Below, piece by piece: positions 21,901 to 33,702 of a stretch of DNA of 64,000 nt. The translations under genes and the position numbers were made by a program. Numbering within the stretch: the stretch's first letter is position 1; each line of letters begins with the position of its first letter. Below the pieces are notes generated by a model. The model saw nothing but the letters and a program-made list of their open reading frames with translations, made no database searches and had not been told where the DNA came from. Source of the DNA: Hyparrhenia diplandra (taxonomy: Eukaryota; Streptophyta; Magnoliopsida; Poales; Poaceae); NCBI GenBank assembly GCA_015847255.1, contig JADLZK010012337.1, positions 1,488,001 to 1,552,000 of the forward strand, written 5' to 3'.

Positions 21901-22853
21901 AAGAAAGAAAACAGCCCCCGCACCATCATAAAAGGTGGGGGTCAAGTTTATCTTAAATCTGTGTTCTGTGTTATCATCTCGTTGTAGCAGTTTCTCCTAG
22001 CCGTGTGTCCTGCTCACTACTTTCCGCTCCCTCTGCCCATCTACGTTTTTTTTTTTTTTTTTTTTTTTGCCGGAGGGATGGACACGGCAGATGCTTAGGG
22101 CCCAGTACTACTGTAGCTACACGGTTAAGAGTGTACCTAAGTCCATAGGCTCGGCGGATAGTCCTACTTGATGACGAACACATGTTCGCCTCAGCGAACT
22201 TAATTGATTTCGGTTTTCCCGCAACTGGGACTTCTCCCCCTGGGGCCGGCTGCTTTTGGCTATGACGGGGCAAGATGGAGGTGGCCAGTCCTTCGTCTGC
22301 CCCCAACACCATGTCACATGGGACATTCCGATGCTAACTAGATGAACTGAATTTTAGTTAATTATAAAACTAATTACACATGAGTAAACTTATTAGCGAG
22401 ACGAATACAGTAAGCCTGATGATTAGCCTATGTTTATTGTAGCATCGCATTGTCAAATCTTAGCATTTTCTGGTATAGTGACAGTCGCATGGTGAGAGTA
22501 GTATACAGTCCATAAGAAAAGTATCTAAACGTTGAGTTTGTGCTTCTGGTAAAAATTACTACACAGTAGACCCACGTTGTTTCCCCTCTATGATGAAATG
22601 TCTCTATTGGGAGGGAGTACGATATCCATCTAAGGTCTAACGGATGAGTGACTTTGCCCCCCAAGATCCGATGATGCGTTCACTCCAATATATTTCCAAA
22701 ACCAAAATAATCAATGAAGGCTAGCTAGAGACCGGTGCGGCTGCAGCTCCTGTAGATGAACAGGACACCAACTTGCTTGCATGTGTATACACCAACTGCA
22801 AATGGCACTTCATCACCGCTACGTGTTAGAGAAGCAAAGCTGAGGGTCTCCCT
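18976..22853. other. Gene-poor stretch with local repeats and a GC-rich island
   Basis: No gene recognised. 19,200-19,590 and 21,220-21,690 are GC-rich with overlapping frames on both strands and no motif. 19,680-19,830 is rich in GGCACGGGC/GGCCCGG words of the kind seen near hAT transposon ends. 20,585-20,790 is a diverged direct duplication (listed separately). A 24-base T run occurs near 22,046. 22,330-22,440 resembles a piece of a common grass MITE (GCGAGACGAAT...GCCTGATGATTAG). Confidence 0.4.
20590..20785. repeat. Diverged direct duplication, ~147-bp spacing
   Basis: The phrase GTTAGTTTTGTACGTGGTTG, continuing GGCATTTACGTAACTT, recurs about 147 bp later as GTTAGTTTTATACGTGATTG, continuing GGCATTTACGTGACTT. 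Between them GTTAGTTGGTRTGTAGATG also occurs twice, so the region is a nested imperfect repeat rich in TACGTG and TGACACC words. Confidence 0.75.
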
Positions 22854-24270
22854 CGCTACCGGAAAACCGGGCTATGCTGAGTGCCGGAGGCTTTGGTGAC
22901 TGCAATTCCTCGACACTCGCCAAAGGGCCTCTTTTTGCTGAGTGTTTATTGCTGACACTTTCGGCACAAATCAGACACTCATCGAAGTCTTTGCCGAGTG
23001 CAATACACTCAGCAAAACTAGGCACTCGCCAAAGAATTTTTGTCGAGTGCAATACCGTCGTCAAAAACAGACACTCACCAAAGAATTTCACGCCGTGAGC
23101 CCTCCCAGCACCGTTACTCTTTGCCGAGTGTCAACCGTTTTCGCCTTTCGACAACAAAGTAAGTTTTGCCGAAAGTGTCACAGCATTTGCACTCGCTAAT
23201 GAATACACTCGGCAAAGAGTCCATCTTTGCCGAGTGCTTTTCAATAAATACACTCGCCAAAGGTGGCCTTTGGTGAGTGTTTTTTTGACACGCGGCAAAA
23301 CAATTTTGTTTTTTTGCTCTTTTCAACCTCATTTTTTTGGTTGTTACATACAAGATTTGGTACATAATGTTGAAGTTTCAAGTTTTTTGAGTTTTTGTAC
23401 TATATTTGGACAATTAATTTAATTTTTGGCAATTTTTTTTTTAATTGAGTCGAATTTGAACTGCAAGTCATTTGAATATTTGAAATAGTGTAATCAAAAA
23501 TTGATATTCATGATTCTCAACTCACATTATGGTCATAAACATGAAACCAACCAAAAGTGTGGACATATTCTTCCGAAACTTCGACCTGCACCGCGTGCCC
23601 TAGCGGTTTGAAAATTCTACAAAAAAGAAAATGGTGTCCGAAAGTTATGAAATTTGACGAAATGTCACGATATCTTATGTGGAAGCTGTGATAAAAATTG
23701 AGAAGGTTTCAAGCAAGTTGTCACAAACGTTGCTCACAACCCGAACATCTCTCGAGAAGTTTCATAATCGTTGAGAGTGATCCGGTAGGATCTTGAGTGA
23801 AGGCGACGTTTGAATTGTGGTTTGGCTCGAAACTTTTTCATAGGCAATAGACAATAATGTTACTACCGTAGAAAATTTTAGTAAATTTTCGGATCCGTTT
23901 TGTATTTATTTATTTTTTTTAACACTTGTTTAAATTGAACATATGACCTAAAAATACATGAAACAATGGTCAAATTTCCGCTAAAGCATCAAATTGCATT
24001 GTAAAGTGAAGGAAACAAGGTAGTACGTACTGTAGGTGTATTGCAACACTTTTTGAAACGACAAAACAAAAAAATAAAAACTTCTGAAAATATTCTTTGC
24101 CGAGTGTATTTGGGTAGACACTCGCCAAAGATTCATCTTTGCCGAGTCTATTTAAGTACTTTCGGCAAAGAGCTCGGTCTAGGGTTTCGTTTTGCGCATT
24201 TTTTTAAATATTCTTTGCCGAGTGCAAGGATTTGGCACTCCTCAAAGAGTTTTTTTTTGTGTAAATGAGC
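22854..24270. mobile_element. CACTA-type element end with TTTGCCGAGTG subterminal repeats (incomplete)
   Basis: The left end CGCTACCGGAAAACCGGGCT differs by one base from the CACTACCGGAAA...CCGG start of a large grass CACTA group. TTTGCCGAGTG/CACTCGGCAAA words occur more than a dozen times in both orientations between 22,890 and 23,290 and again between 24,090 and 24,250. These are the transposase-binding subterminal repeats of the group. Between the clusters, 23,300-24,080 is AT-rich with no ORF. No matching right terminus was found downstream, so the element is truncated or its right end was lost. The mutated first base pair would be expected to immobilise it. Confidence 0.7.
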
Positions 24271-25930
24271 CGACCGGCTCACACTCTCACTCTCTCATCT
24301 TATCCACAGCGCCCGACTTGCTCAAACTCCACACGCACGCGCACGGGGAGCCCGCCGACCCGACCGCCGCCGTCGCCGCCACCGCCGCCGACCGCCCTCC
24401 GGTGGCAGATCCGCCCTCCCGCCTCGCGCCTGGCCATGCTAGCACCAGCGCCTGCGCGGGGAGCCGCGCCCGCTCCATGGGGCTGTGCCCTTCTCCATCG
24501 CCGCCACCGTCGTCGCCGACTTCAACCGGCTAGGTGCTGCCAAGATTATTGACTCCATCGCTGCCACCGTCATCTCTCATATGCTTGTGGCTTTAGTGTT
24601 TCATTGTCTCATTCTAAGTTGCAATTCAGTGTATTGGTTGCTCGGCATGCTTGCACTTATGGGTGGGATTAGGATAAAAACAAATAATTGGCTGTGAATT
24701 TCTGCCTCTGTCTGATTTGGACCGTAATTATTAGGGAGATGCCAAGGTGCTATGATGTGTTGAAAGCAAATGATAGCATTACAAACCGTAATTATGTTTT
24801 TTTTTTCAAACACTTTACTGCAAATTAGTAGGCAATTACTCACAAAACTAATAGTACTTCCATAGGCAAATGAAAGTAATTCCTAGGTGAAAACCTAAAT
24901 GTGTTGAAAGCAAATGCAACAATTATATGTTATTTTTCAAGCACTTCACTGGCATGCTACAGCAAATACAAAGGCATTCACTTTGAGATTTCTCTATGCA
25001 AGCAAGCTGAAAGCTGGTACAAATATGCAATCTTCTAGTTTTTGTTCTCTGTGCAAGCAAGCTGCAGTACAAAATTCCTAGTATTGCCTACTGGAATACT
25101 TGAAAATTCTAGTTGAAAACCTGAATGTGTTGATATATGACAGTAATGCTATAATATGCTCTAATGTGTTAATTCCTAATAGTAATTCCTAGCTGCAAAT
25201 TCTTTAATATGCACTAATGCTCTTTTTTTTTCCTTGCATGTTGGACAGCCATCTCAAGGCACCAGAAAATGATGTTAGGGCAAGCTGCTATGAAGGCACC
25301 ACCAATGTTAAGGCAAGCTGCTATGAAGACATGAAAATCTGTGGATAATACCTAGCAATCCGTAACTATCCTACCAACCTGTGACTTCTAGTAATCTGTC
25401 AATTCTTGATGATATGTATAGTAGCAATCTATCACATGATCTCATAGAAGGATCTAAAGCAGTCAGAAGAAAGCAAATTGGGAGGACAACTAACTTGAAA
25501 TACTTGTTCTAATATGCACTAAATAGATGGCCTCTTGCTGTCACTGTTGACATCTTGCTATGTGAATTTCTTCATGATCTTGGCCTGTTGCAATACAAGA
25601 CAACCTGTTAATTTGTAGCAAATGTGTGAGTTTCTACCACATCACTAATTTTCTAGCAATCTGTCAAACAGTAACAGCAAGTATCAATCCTGGAGGAACA
25701 CGTGATACTTTTTGCTTTTGTTTATGGTGTTGTCAAACAGTTCACTACTAGATTTTGTAGCAATTTGACTTGAGATATACCTGATATTTATTGCCTGGAT
25801 GCATGTTCTTCAATAATGGATGGATATTCTTGTCTTGATCATATTGTGTTCTTTAATTTCCAATCTGGGAGAGTTTCTGGAGTATTGCTGTTGATAGATT
25901 GGGAAGAACATGTTGATTGCTTGGTGAGAA
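24271..25930. other. Gene-like but unassigned segment between two CACTA ends
   Basis: 24,290-24,540 is a GC-rich, proline/arginine-rich open segment that looks like a first exon or leader. It is followed by AT-rich sequence with a diverged internal duplication (GTGTTGAAAGCAAATG at about 24,757 and 24,900) and a short repeat of GGCAAGCTGCTATGAAG near 25,283 and 25,313. No protein domain could be read. It may be internal sequence of the truncated CACTA element or a captured host gene fragment. Confidence 0.35.
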
Positions 25931-27618
25931 CACTACTGTAGGAAACTGGTCTATCCCCTGGTTCCCCTCCTCCATTTGTCCCGGTTTCGCGGGGTTGCGG
26001 TCCCGGGACTAATAGTTGCAATGTAGCACTAGAACGGGGGATAAAACTAAGGGTTTGTCCCGGTTCTAGACTACAACCGGGACAACAATGGGGGGGGGGG
26101 GGGGGCTTTTGCATTTCAGCAGCCACGTGGTCAGCCCATTAGTCCCAGTTCTAGACACCACCCGGGACAAAAATAGGGGGGGGAGGGGTTTGCATATTTT
26201 ACCAGCCACGTGGTCATCTCATTTTGTCCCGTTGTTGTCTAGAACCGGGACAAACAATAGTTTTTTTTCTTTTGCTGCTCTTTTTTGGTTGATGATTCAT
26301 TTTCTTTTTAAAATTAAATTGGTTTTCGAATTCGATTCTACGATGTAATGACATGTATACGCGCGCGATTCAAAAAGTTTCAAATGGATCGATGCATACA
26401 CAAATAACATACAACATACATATTTAAAATAGTCAAGAGCGGACACTGTGTTTGAACGTCACACCATGGCACATTTAGGGTGACTAGTATAATACCCGTG
26501 CTAACGGCGATATCCAAGGTAGCACACATTAAACAAGAGTTCATCAAATCAAACTTGGTAAACAACATTTCACTATGAATATGAAAAAAATACGGTCAAT
26601 CCAAACCATACTTGGTCAGTGGTAATTATAGTGGCAATCCCCAAACTATATTGAGATAAGAACAAAATTTTATAGATAGATCAACTGACAATGGCTAAGG
26701 ACATTTGCGGGAGAGTTCACAAGCTCCCTTCTGAATATCACACCTAATGAAAGATCATTAGCATACTTGTTTCTAATCCACCTCAACAAGGCTTCAAGGC
26801 TCCAAGAGTCGTTGCCTTTCTAAGTGGGCTAATGGCAAGCTGCACCCTAAGATCTCCCATTAATCTGCAATAGGAGGGACATTTGTCACAAAGCTAGCAA
26901 TTTGCATGCACAACAAATAATATCAGAAATAAGGAATATCTCTCCCTCCCTCAACCCCTCTTTTTATTCAAGAGAGGTTTGTTGATAACTACCAACGCAT
27001 ACACATGGATGCCACAGCAGTTTGGTGGTGTTATGGAACTAAGATCATGTATTTACCATGAGCTGTCGCAAACAGCATTGGTGCCTCTCGCAATATTGAA
27101 GCCATACTCTGCATCCTGTGTATGCATAAAAATAGACAATACTTTAAATGGAATTTACTCAATGCTAGCTAGGTAAAACAAAAAAAAAAATTACATGATT
27201 AATCTACTAATCTAAAATGAACTTTAGGAATAGACAATAGAAAAGTGTGCAAAGCTAGACAATAGAAAAGTTGTGTGCAAAGCTTCGACAAACAATTCTT
27301 AGTTCAATGCTACAGCTAGGAATAAATAATATAATTGACATTCTACCAGGATCAGGAGCAATAGTCCACGGCACCTTGAGTGGCATCAATTCGGCATTCC
27401 AATCCATGACACCTTGAATCACATCAATAATTCAACACTCACGGCATGTCTCCTCTGTCTTGAGTTCTTTGTTCTTCTTCAATCCTTGTCTTCACTCTCA
27501 GCTTGACCATACGGTGCTGCAAATGATTTGTCTCGAACTGGAAGGCGACCATCGCCTAGAACACCTCCACCATCGCCAACTCAAAAGGATTTAGTTTATC
27601 GCCTGGAACACCTCCACC

Positions 27619-27826
27619 ATCATGATCCAGTGTTTGGAGATGGGATGAGACTGTTCTTATCCATAGATCGAAAAACAGTAAATCTGAAAAATACACCGCA
27701 CTGCTATTTATATTGGCATATGTACCGATGTGTCAACTAATCTCTACATATACTACTACTGATAAGAAAGATGATGTGGAAACAGTGTCTTGCCTTTTGT
27801 TGCATCTCCAAACACTGGATCATGAT
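27619..27826. repeat. 24-bp perfect inverted repeat, 160-bp loop
   Basis: ATCATGATCCAGTGTTTGGA plus GATG (27619-27642) is repeated as its exact reverse complement at 27803-27826. The loop holds partly complementary pieces too (CTGTTCTTATC against GATAAGAAAG). It sits inside the CACTA element and could form a hairpin in RNA. It may derive from a captured exon that was copied in reverse. Confidence 0.85.
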
Positions 27827-28982
27827 CCACCCTAGCAGAGTCGATGTGGACTGAGCTTTACTTGAAGGCCGGACAACCAGCCATACTTTTGCTGTTTCCC
27901 TACAGAAACTGAACTCATACATCCTTTGCGCCAATGACGTCCATGAACACATATCCATCCAAGACCATTGGTGTCAAAGCAGAGACATACACAGCATAAT
28001 AACATTGCCCGAGCCTCTACGCAGCAGCTCCAATGTTGTTACCATGTTAAGTGATCCCCGCTGCTGTCTCAGAAAATGATTTGTCTCGCCATCACGTCGA
28101 CGCCGGCGGCCGGGTCGGTCGGCCGGCGCGCGGCGGCCGGGCGGGTCGGCGAGCGGCTTGCGCCGTGACCGGGCGGGCGGGCGTCGGGGCGGCGGCCGCG
28201 AGGTCGACGGTCGGCGGCGCTTGGTCGTCGAGGCGCGCTGGGACGAGGCGGCCGGGGGAGGGCGGGCGGGCGGTCGCGGCGGCGGGCGTGCAGCTCCAGT
28301 CGACGGCGCCGCGGCGATGGCTGAGTTGGAGAAAATGATGCGGCGATGGAAAACGATGTGGATCGGGCCGGCCTGTTGATATACCCCCACCCTTTGTCCC
28401 GGTTCTAGGGAATCACCGGGACAACCCTCCCCTTTCTCCCGGTTGTAGAGGACACCGGGGTTAAAGGTTGGGACCTTTAGGCCCGGGTCTTGACTACGCC
28501 CCGTGGATAAACCTAATTTTAGTGCGGGTTTGGGCGGCATAGTAAAATTTTGGGCCTTTAGTCCCGGGCCTTAAGGATAACGGGACTAAAATTGCTGAAT
28601 TTTATTTCCCGCCAAGCGCTAGCACATTTTACCTTTTTCTTTATACATTCTATTTATGTATATAGTAAACCTTTGTTAATCTAGCTTGAAAGAAATTATT
28701 AATCTGGGCAATTTTTTCTGAAAAAAATATATGTTACATTTTGTTTTTCTTTAATGCACAAATGGAAAATATGTATTTTATAGTTTCATGTATTTTTATG
28801 TAGATATTGAACATAGTACAAATGCATAATCACTATTTCGTTACTACAAAAATATAGTATGTATTCTAAATTATTAAAGTTATTTGTTTTCGACAGGAAA
28901 TATATTTTCACATCTTTTAACATCGATCTTTCGGTTCTTCATCATCCATGGGCTAAATACGAGACAATAGATAATCACTTTT

Positions 28983-30330
28983 GCGCGGTAGCGGCAAATT
29001 ATTAGAGAAAATTACCAAAAATTCCAAAAAAATCTCAAACTTGGCGGTGCCTTCACACATGCCATATAGATGCCTCGAGAAAAAGTTTGAGGCCGATAGC
29101 ACACGCAAAGCGCACGGGCCACACAACCATAAGAAAAACCTAAGTGTAAGGATAGGGTTCGGTGAAAGCATCCGTATACCACTTTGTGAAAGCACGTCTG
29201 CGCCGCCTATGTCCAAACTTCCTCAATTTTTTTTTTGTGGTCATTTACACCCAAAATATGGCCCCATGCAAAATCCTAGGTTTTTTAGCCATTTTTGGAA
29301 TTATTGTATTTTTTTTACGTGCGCGTGCGACCAAATATGGTGAATTGCACTTTCAAAACACAATAATTCAAGACCGGCCTCCACAAGTTTTGCCTCCTAG
29401 GGCACAACCGACCTTCGCGCAAACTTTGGCACCGTTTTCGGATCTTTTTGGGGGTCGTCGCAGTTCAACGTATAATTATCGGGAGAAGTCACGCGGTAAT
29501 TAAAATAATTAGAGAAAAGTACCAAACTATTACAGAAAATTCTTAAACTTGTTGGTGCCTTCACACATGCCATGTAGACGCCTCGAGAAAAATTTTGATG
29601 TCGATAGCACGATTGCAAAGCGCACGAGCCACACAACCATGAGAAACATAAGTGTAAGGATATGGTTCGTGAAATGTTGAGTGTACCATTGTGGAAGCAC
29701 GTGCGCTCCGCCTAACTCCAAACTTTCTCAAAAAAATTTTGTGATCATTTACACCAAAAAATATGGCCCCCCACAAAAATCCTAGGTTTTTTAGTCATTT
29801 TGGAATTTTTGTAATTTTTCTACGTGCCACGTGCGACCAAATATGGTGAATTACACTTTGAAAACAAAATAATTCCGCACGGCCTCCACAAGTTTTGCCT
29901 CCTAGGGCACAAGTGACCTTGCAGCAAAGTTTAGCAACCGTTTCAGGTCTTTTAGGGGTCGTCGTAGTTGAACGTATAATTCTGGGGAGAAGTCGTAGCG
30001 GTAATTAAAATAATTTGAGAAAAGCACCAAACAATTACAGAAAATTCTCAAACTTGGCGGTGCCTTCACACATGCCATGTAGACGCCTCAGAAAAAGTTT
30101 GAGGCCGATAGCACACTGCAAAGCGCACGGGCCACACAATCATGAGAAACCTAAGTGTTCCATATACCCTTTGTGAAGCACGCTCGCTCCGCCTATATCC
30201 AAACTTTCTCAAAAACATTTTGTGTTTATTTACACCCAAAATATGCCCCCACACAAAATCTTAGGTTTTTTTAGTCATTTTTGGAATTATCAGTATTTTT
30301 CTACGCAGCGTGCGACAAATATTATTAGTT
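28983..30330. repeat. ~505-bp tandem array, about 2.7 copies, inside the CACTA element
   Basis: Units start near 28,983, 29,492 and 29,996 with GCGGTAATTAAAATAATT-like sequence, then GGTGCCTTCACACATGCCAT, AGTTTGAGGCCGATAGCACA, CCTAGGTTTTTTAGTCATTT and, near the end, CTAGGGCACAA and GGGGTCGTCG. The third unit is cut at about 30,330. The copies differ by point changes and small indels, so the array is not very recent. No protein is encoded across units. Confidence 0.9.
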
Positions 30331-31543
30331 AATTACAAATTTATTAAATCAAACTCAAATTTTAACACTTATAATTAGTTTAAAGAATGACACAAGCGTG
30401 TATTAAAGTTAAACGCATAAAGCTAATAGAAGTAGAAACGAATCGAATCGGATTTAAAACACAATAATTATAAGCATTATAATCGGAATGGCAAATATGT
30501 AATTAAGGGAAAACGTATATCCTTATATACGCTTTTCCTACATGTCATGCTAAGGACGCAGGTGGGAAAAAAAACTTTTAGTCCCGGTTGTAAGATGTAA
30601 CCCGAAGAAACCACGAAACTATTACTCTCGATTCGATCAATAACTTAGGGAGTAAGGGCTTTTTAGTCCATTTGTTTGGAGACCTTTAGTCCCGGTTGAG
30701 TGTCTTGGGGGGCGCCGCCCCACGCACCTTTTAGTCCCGGTTGTTGTTGTGAACTCCGGAGAAATGAACCATCCCCTGGTTCTAGTTGAGAATAAGAATC
30801 GTAGTGTATTTTTGCATTCGAGGATAGACCTCGTTTGTGTAGTAGTGGAAGAAGGTCCGAGCGGGATCTAATAGGTTGTTGTCTGGCGGCGACGGAAAAG
30901 TCCTATCTCCGCGTCGCGCGCGTCTGGGGAGGACTACTCTGCGCGTCGCAGTGCGTCGCGGACAAGGTTGTAGGGGGCCCACGCCTGGGAGGAGAAAGCC
31001 GCGCGGCGCGCGCGTGCCGGGGGAGAGAGCCATGCACGCACACGCCTCCTAATTAAAGCGCGTGGGGTGTGCCTAGCGCGGTGGTGTGCAGCCGGAACCA
31101 AGAATTCCTGCGCGCGCATGGAAGAGGAATCAACGAGCAGAATTGCAATAGGAGAAAGAGAGGGAAGCAGGAACGCAAGCATGCAATCGACCAGTTGAAG
31201 AGTCACGGACGGCGGCGGCGGACGACTGCTATACCTACATACGTGAGATTGTGCTTTGTTGGCTGCTGTGGGCTCTCCGTGCTGGCCTGTGGGTGCCGCT
31301 ACTTGGGTTGAGGGGTGCGAACATGGTAAACATGCACATAGTACAAGGCTTTTACGAGTCCGGCCAACGTAGCTCCGCCCGTGCATCCAACATTGACAAT
31401 GTGTACAGGTACCAGTCACTAGCCACCAATCGATACTGTTCATCGCTCGTTGCCTCAACACAATTGGCTACTGGTGAATAAGGACAGTGTTTTTGCACTA
31501 CTTAGACTAGGTGCACTGCTCTGCTTGAAACAATCCGGTACAA

Positions 31544-31685
31544 GCATTTGCCATGAGAAAATTGTGCAGCGGGGTCCCGTACCGGCTAATGTGGTGCAGG
31601 GGAGCCGCACTTGCGCATTTGCCATGAGAAAATTGTGCAGCGGGGTCCGGTACCGGCTAATGTGGTGCAGGGGAGCCGCACTTGC
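31544..31685. repeat. 71-bp tandem duplication
   Basis: Copies 31544-31614 and 31615-31685 start GCATTTGCCATGAGAAAATT and contain GCAGCGGGGTCC and GCTAATGTGGTGCAGGGGAG. They differ by one base (CCCGTACC versus CCGGTACC). The near identity indicates a recent slip or unequal exchange. Confidence 0.9.
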
Positions 31686-31940
31686 CGCGTCAGACCATCT
31701 GCAGCGGCGTACTGAACGTCGCACTGGAGGAGACTTTTAGCGTAATTTTACCTGCAGCGGCGTACTGGGAAGGCATCTGTATCCAAGCGTTCGAGCTCGA
31801 TGCCGCTAGGAATCGAGGCCTTCAAGGACCCCCGCTACAGTGACTCTGGCCCCACCTGTGTCGGCAGCATGCGCCGGAGGCAGCGCCCGAGGCATAGTTT
31901 GAGAGAGAACATGCATGGGTCAGTGGTGGGACCCATGTTT

Positions 31941-32560
31941 GAACTATCTAAAAACTATTATATCTCACAAACCAAACATCCAAATTAAATTCCGATTACA
32001 CCATTAAATTCGTTTCAATAAATCCTTCAAAACTAGATCTCACACGGATATGTTTAGATAAAATTATAAGTGGATCCCAATGATGGTAATTAGTATAGAG
32101 TAAAGATATAAAGGAGAGATGAGTGCGGAGAAAGTACTGTAAATGAGGGAATTTTCGATGGTAGGATGTATAGAAGGTAAATAGAGGAACATGAGTGCGG
32201 ATAGTCTGAACTGGACGTTTTACCGGAAGCAACCACATGCGTAGGAGAGAGAGAGAGGAGAGAGAGGGGAGAGCAGGCTGTGGCGGATCCTATTATTCAA
32301 GTAACTACAAAATGTTATAACTTACAAACTAAAAAAACCAAATTAAATAAATTGTGATTACTCCATTGAATTCATTTTAATAAATAATTCAAAACAATTT
32401 CTCACTCGGCTATATTTAGATAAAATTATATGTAGGCCCTACTAATGGTAGTTGTTATAAAGTAGACATATAAAGGATGTATGGGTGCGGGAGAAATTGA
32501 TATAGATTAGAGAATGTTAGTGACTAGGAGAGATAGAGGGTGCATTTAAAGGATCAAGAG
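31941..32560. repeat. Two diverged ~345-bp direct repeats upstream of the ERG28-like gene
   Basis: Both copies carry the series AACTA..AAA...TATA.CT.ACAAAC, CCAAATTAAAT, ATTACNCCATT.AATTC, TTTAGATAAAATTATA, ATATAAAGGA and GGTGCGG/GAGTGCGG with many substitutions. A short purine run, GAGAGAGAGAGGAGAGAGAG, separates them near 32,248. They may be old solo transposon pieces. Confidence 0.65.
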
Positions 32561-32586
32561 TGCACATAGTCTTAGCCCTCGGTACC

Positions 32587-32595
32587 CTATAAATA
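32587..32595 (+). promoter_or_regulatory. TATA box of the ERG28-like gene
   Basis: CTATAAATA followed by GAGTG lies about 80 bp upstream of the ATG, a standard plant core-promoter arrangement with an expected leader of about 50 nt. Confidence 0.7.
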
Positions 32596-32669
32596 GAGTG
32601 AGGCAGAAACAGCACATTCCATATTGTTTCGTCGTCGTTGGACCTAGCTAGGTACCCAATCAAGCAACC

Positions 32670-33315
32670 ATGGCCGGCACGTTGAAGAAGCGCGGCATGC
32701 CACCGGCACTGGGGTGGTGGCTCATCGCTGTCGGCGCCTTGCGCGTCGCGCTTACCTGGTCGTGCTTCTTCGGCTCGGCATCGCTCTGCTCGAACATCTT
32801 CTCCGAGATACAGGGTGCGTGCTAGTAACCTTCAAAGTTCAAATTCTATGCTGAGCTCTCAACTTGTAAGTTGTACGGTATACACACCCTGCTAGTGGTC
32901 TTTCAGTGACCGGCGTTCATGGGCGCACGATGGCGATGTGGACGCTGCTGTCGTGCACGCTCTGCTTCCTGTGCGCCTTCAACCTCAGCAGCAAGCCTCT
33001 CTACGTGGCCACCTTCCTGTCCTTCGTCTACGTCATCGGCTTCCTGTGCGTCGAGTGCGTGGTGTACCACGCCGTTAGTGCAGCTAGTCTCGCCTCGTTC
33101 ACCTTCATCGCAGGTACGACACATGCATGCATACTTGAACAAACTCAATTTTTATGCCGGCTACAGCTAAATTAGCACTGTATTAAGTTTACTTTGATGA
33201 CCATGATCCCTAATTTCAATATATAGGGACATCCATGGTCTGGATGCTGCTCCAGTGGAACTCCGCCGATGACCATGGCCCCCGGCCTCGTGGGGTTACT
33301 TCCAAGCAGGCATGA
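32670..33315 (+). CDS. ERG28: ERG28-like ergosterol/phytosterol biosynthesis scaffold protein
   Basis: ERG28 is a small ER-membrane protein that tethers the enzymes of sterol C-4 demethylation. Three exons join cleanly: 32670-32814, 32907-33113 and 33227-33315, both introns GT-AG and phase 1, giving 146 residues. Family marks are MPPALGWWLIAVGALR at residues 10-25, VHGRT at about 52-56, the strongly conserved WTLLSCTLCFLCAFNL (60-75), PLYVATFLSFVY, and the terminal AGTSMVWMLLQWNS with a basic tail. Four hydrophobic segments are visible, as expected. The end of exon 1 (SCFFGSASLCSNIFSEIQ) differs from the usual FGFFDIWALR-type sequence, so this may be a diverged paralogue. ATG context ACCATGG is good. 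Comparison with the family is from memory. No frame break was seen, in contrast to the neighbouring defence genes. Confidence 0.88.
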
Positions 33316-33702
33316 CATCGCAATATAATCCCAGTAGCTGCTGGCCGGATCTTTTCACGTCAACTACCCAACGTAGCCTCAAGTTGTCACTGTTGGCTTC
33401 ATCTATGTTGGATTGAATTTCTTCTGTATTTGATGTGTGTTGCCAGATGCATGTTTATCTTTTTAGAAATTAAAAATATGATTTTCATAATAAAACTATT
33501 ATGCTTTTGAGGTTTCTTTACTAGAGAAGAGTACTAATAGATTAATAAGGTGTCTTTTTCAGCATCAATGAACTGAAAGATGGTCTGTCATTAAGTCCAA
33601 GCTCAATATCCCAAGTTGGCGTCTAGTCATTGCTATGTCAACATTCCCTGGATTGGTTTCTTTATAAAATTGTGTTTTAATCTGCTGTTCAAACAATATA
33701 AC

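Larger units (their letters stand above)
25931..30847. mobile_element. Complete CACTA (En/Spm-type) element, 4.9 kb, no transposase seen
   Basis: The left end is CACTACTGTAGGAAAC and the right end, read inward, is CACTACTACACAAACG. Both continue into GGTCTATCC, giving imperfect terminal inverted repeats of about 25 bp. GAA flanks both sides (25928-25930, 30848-30850), the 3-bp duplication of CACTA elements. Subterminal regions are full of GTCCCGGTTCTAG / CTAGAACCGGGAC words (25,970-26,260; 28,390-28,600; 30,570-30,790). No transposase motif was found, so it is probably non-autonomous. The interior has a GC-rich gene-like block (28,040-28,380), a 24-bp inverted repeat (27.6-27.8 kb) and a tandem array (28,983-30,330). 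Confidence 0.85.
30851..32586. other. Region upstream of the ERG28-like gene; local repeats
   Basis: 30,850-31,460 is GC-rich with overlapping frames and no motif. 31,544-31,685 is a 71-bp tandem duplication. 31,941-32,560 consists of two diverged copies of an AT-rich ~345-bp unit. No gene was recognised. The last ~100 bp form the core promoter of the ERG28-like gene. Confidence 0.45.

Noticed and set aside
28051..28540. 188-codon minus-strand frame in the CACTA interior
   Set aside because: Pro/Arg-rich low-complexity text in a GC-rich island with overlapping frames on the other strand.
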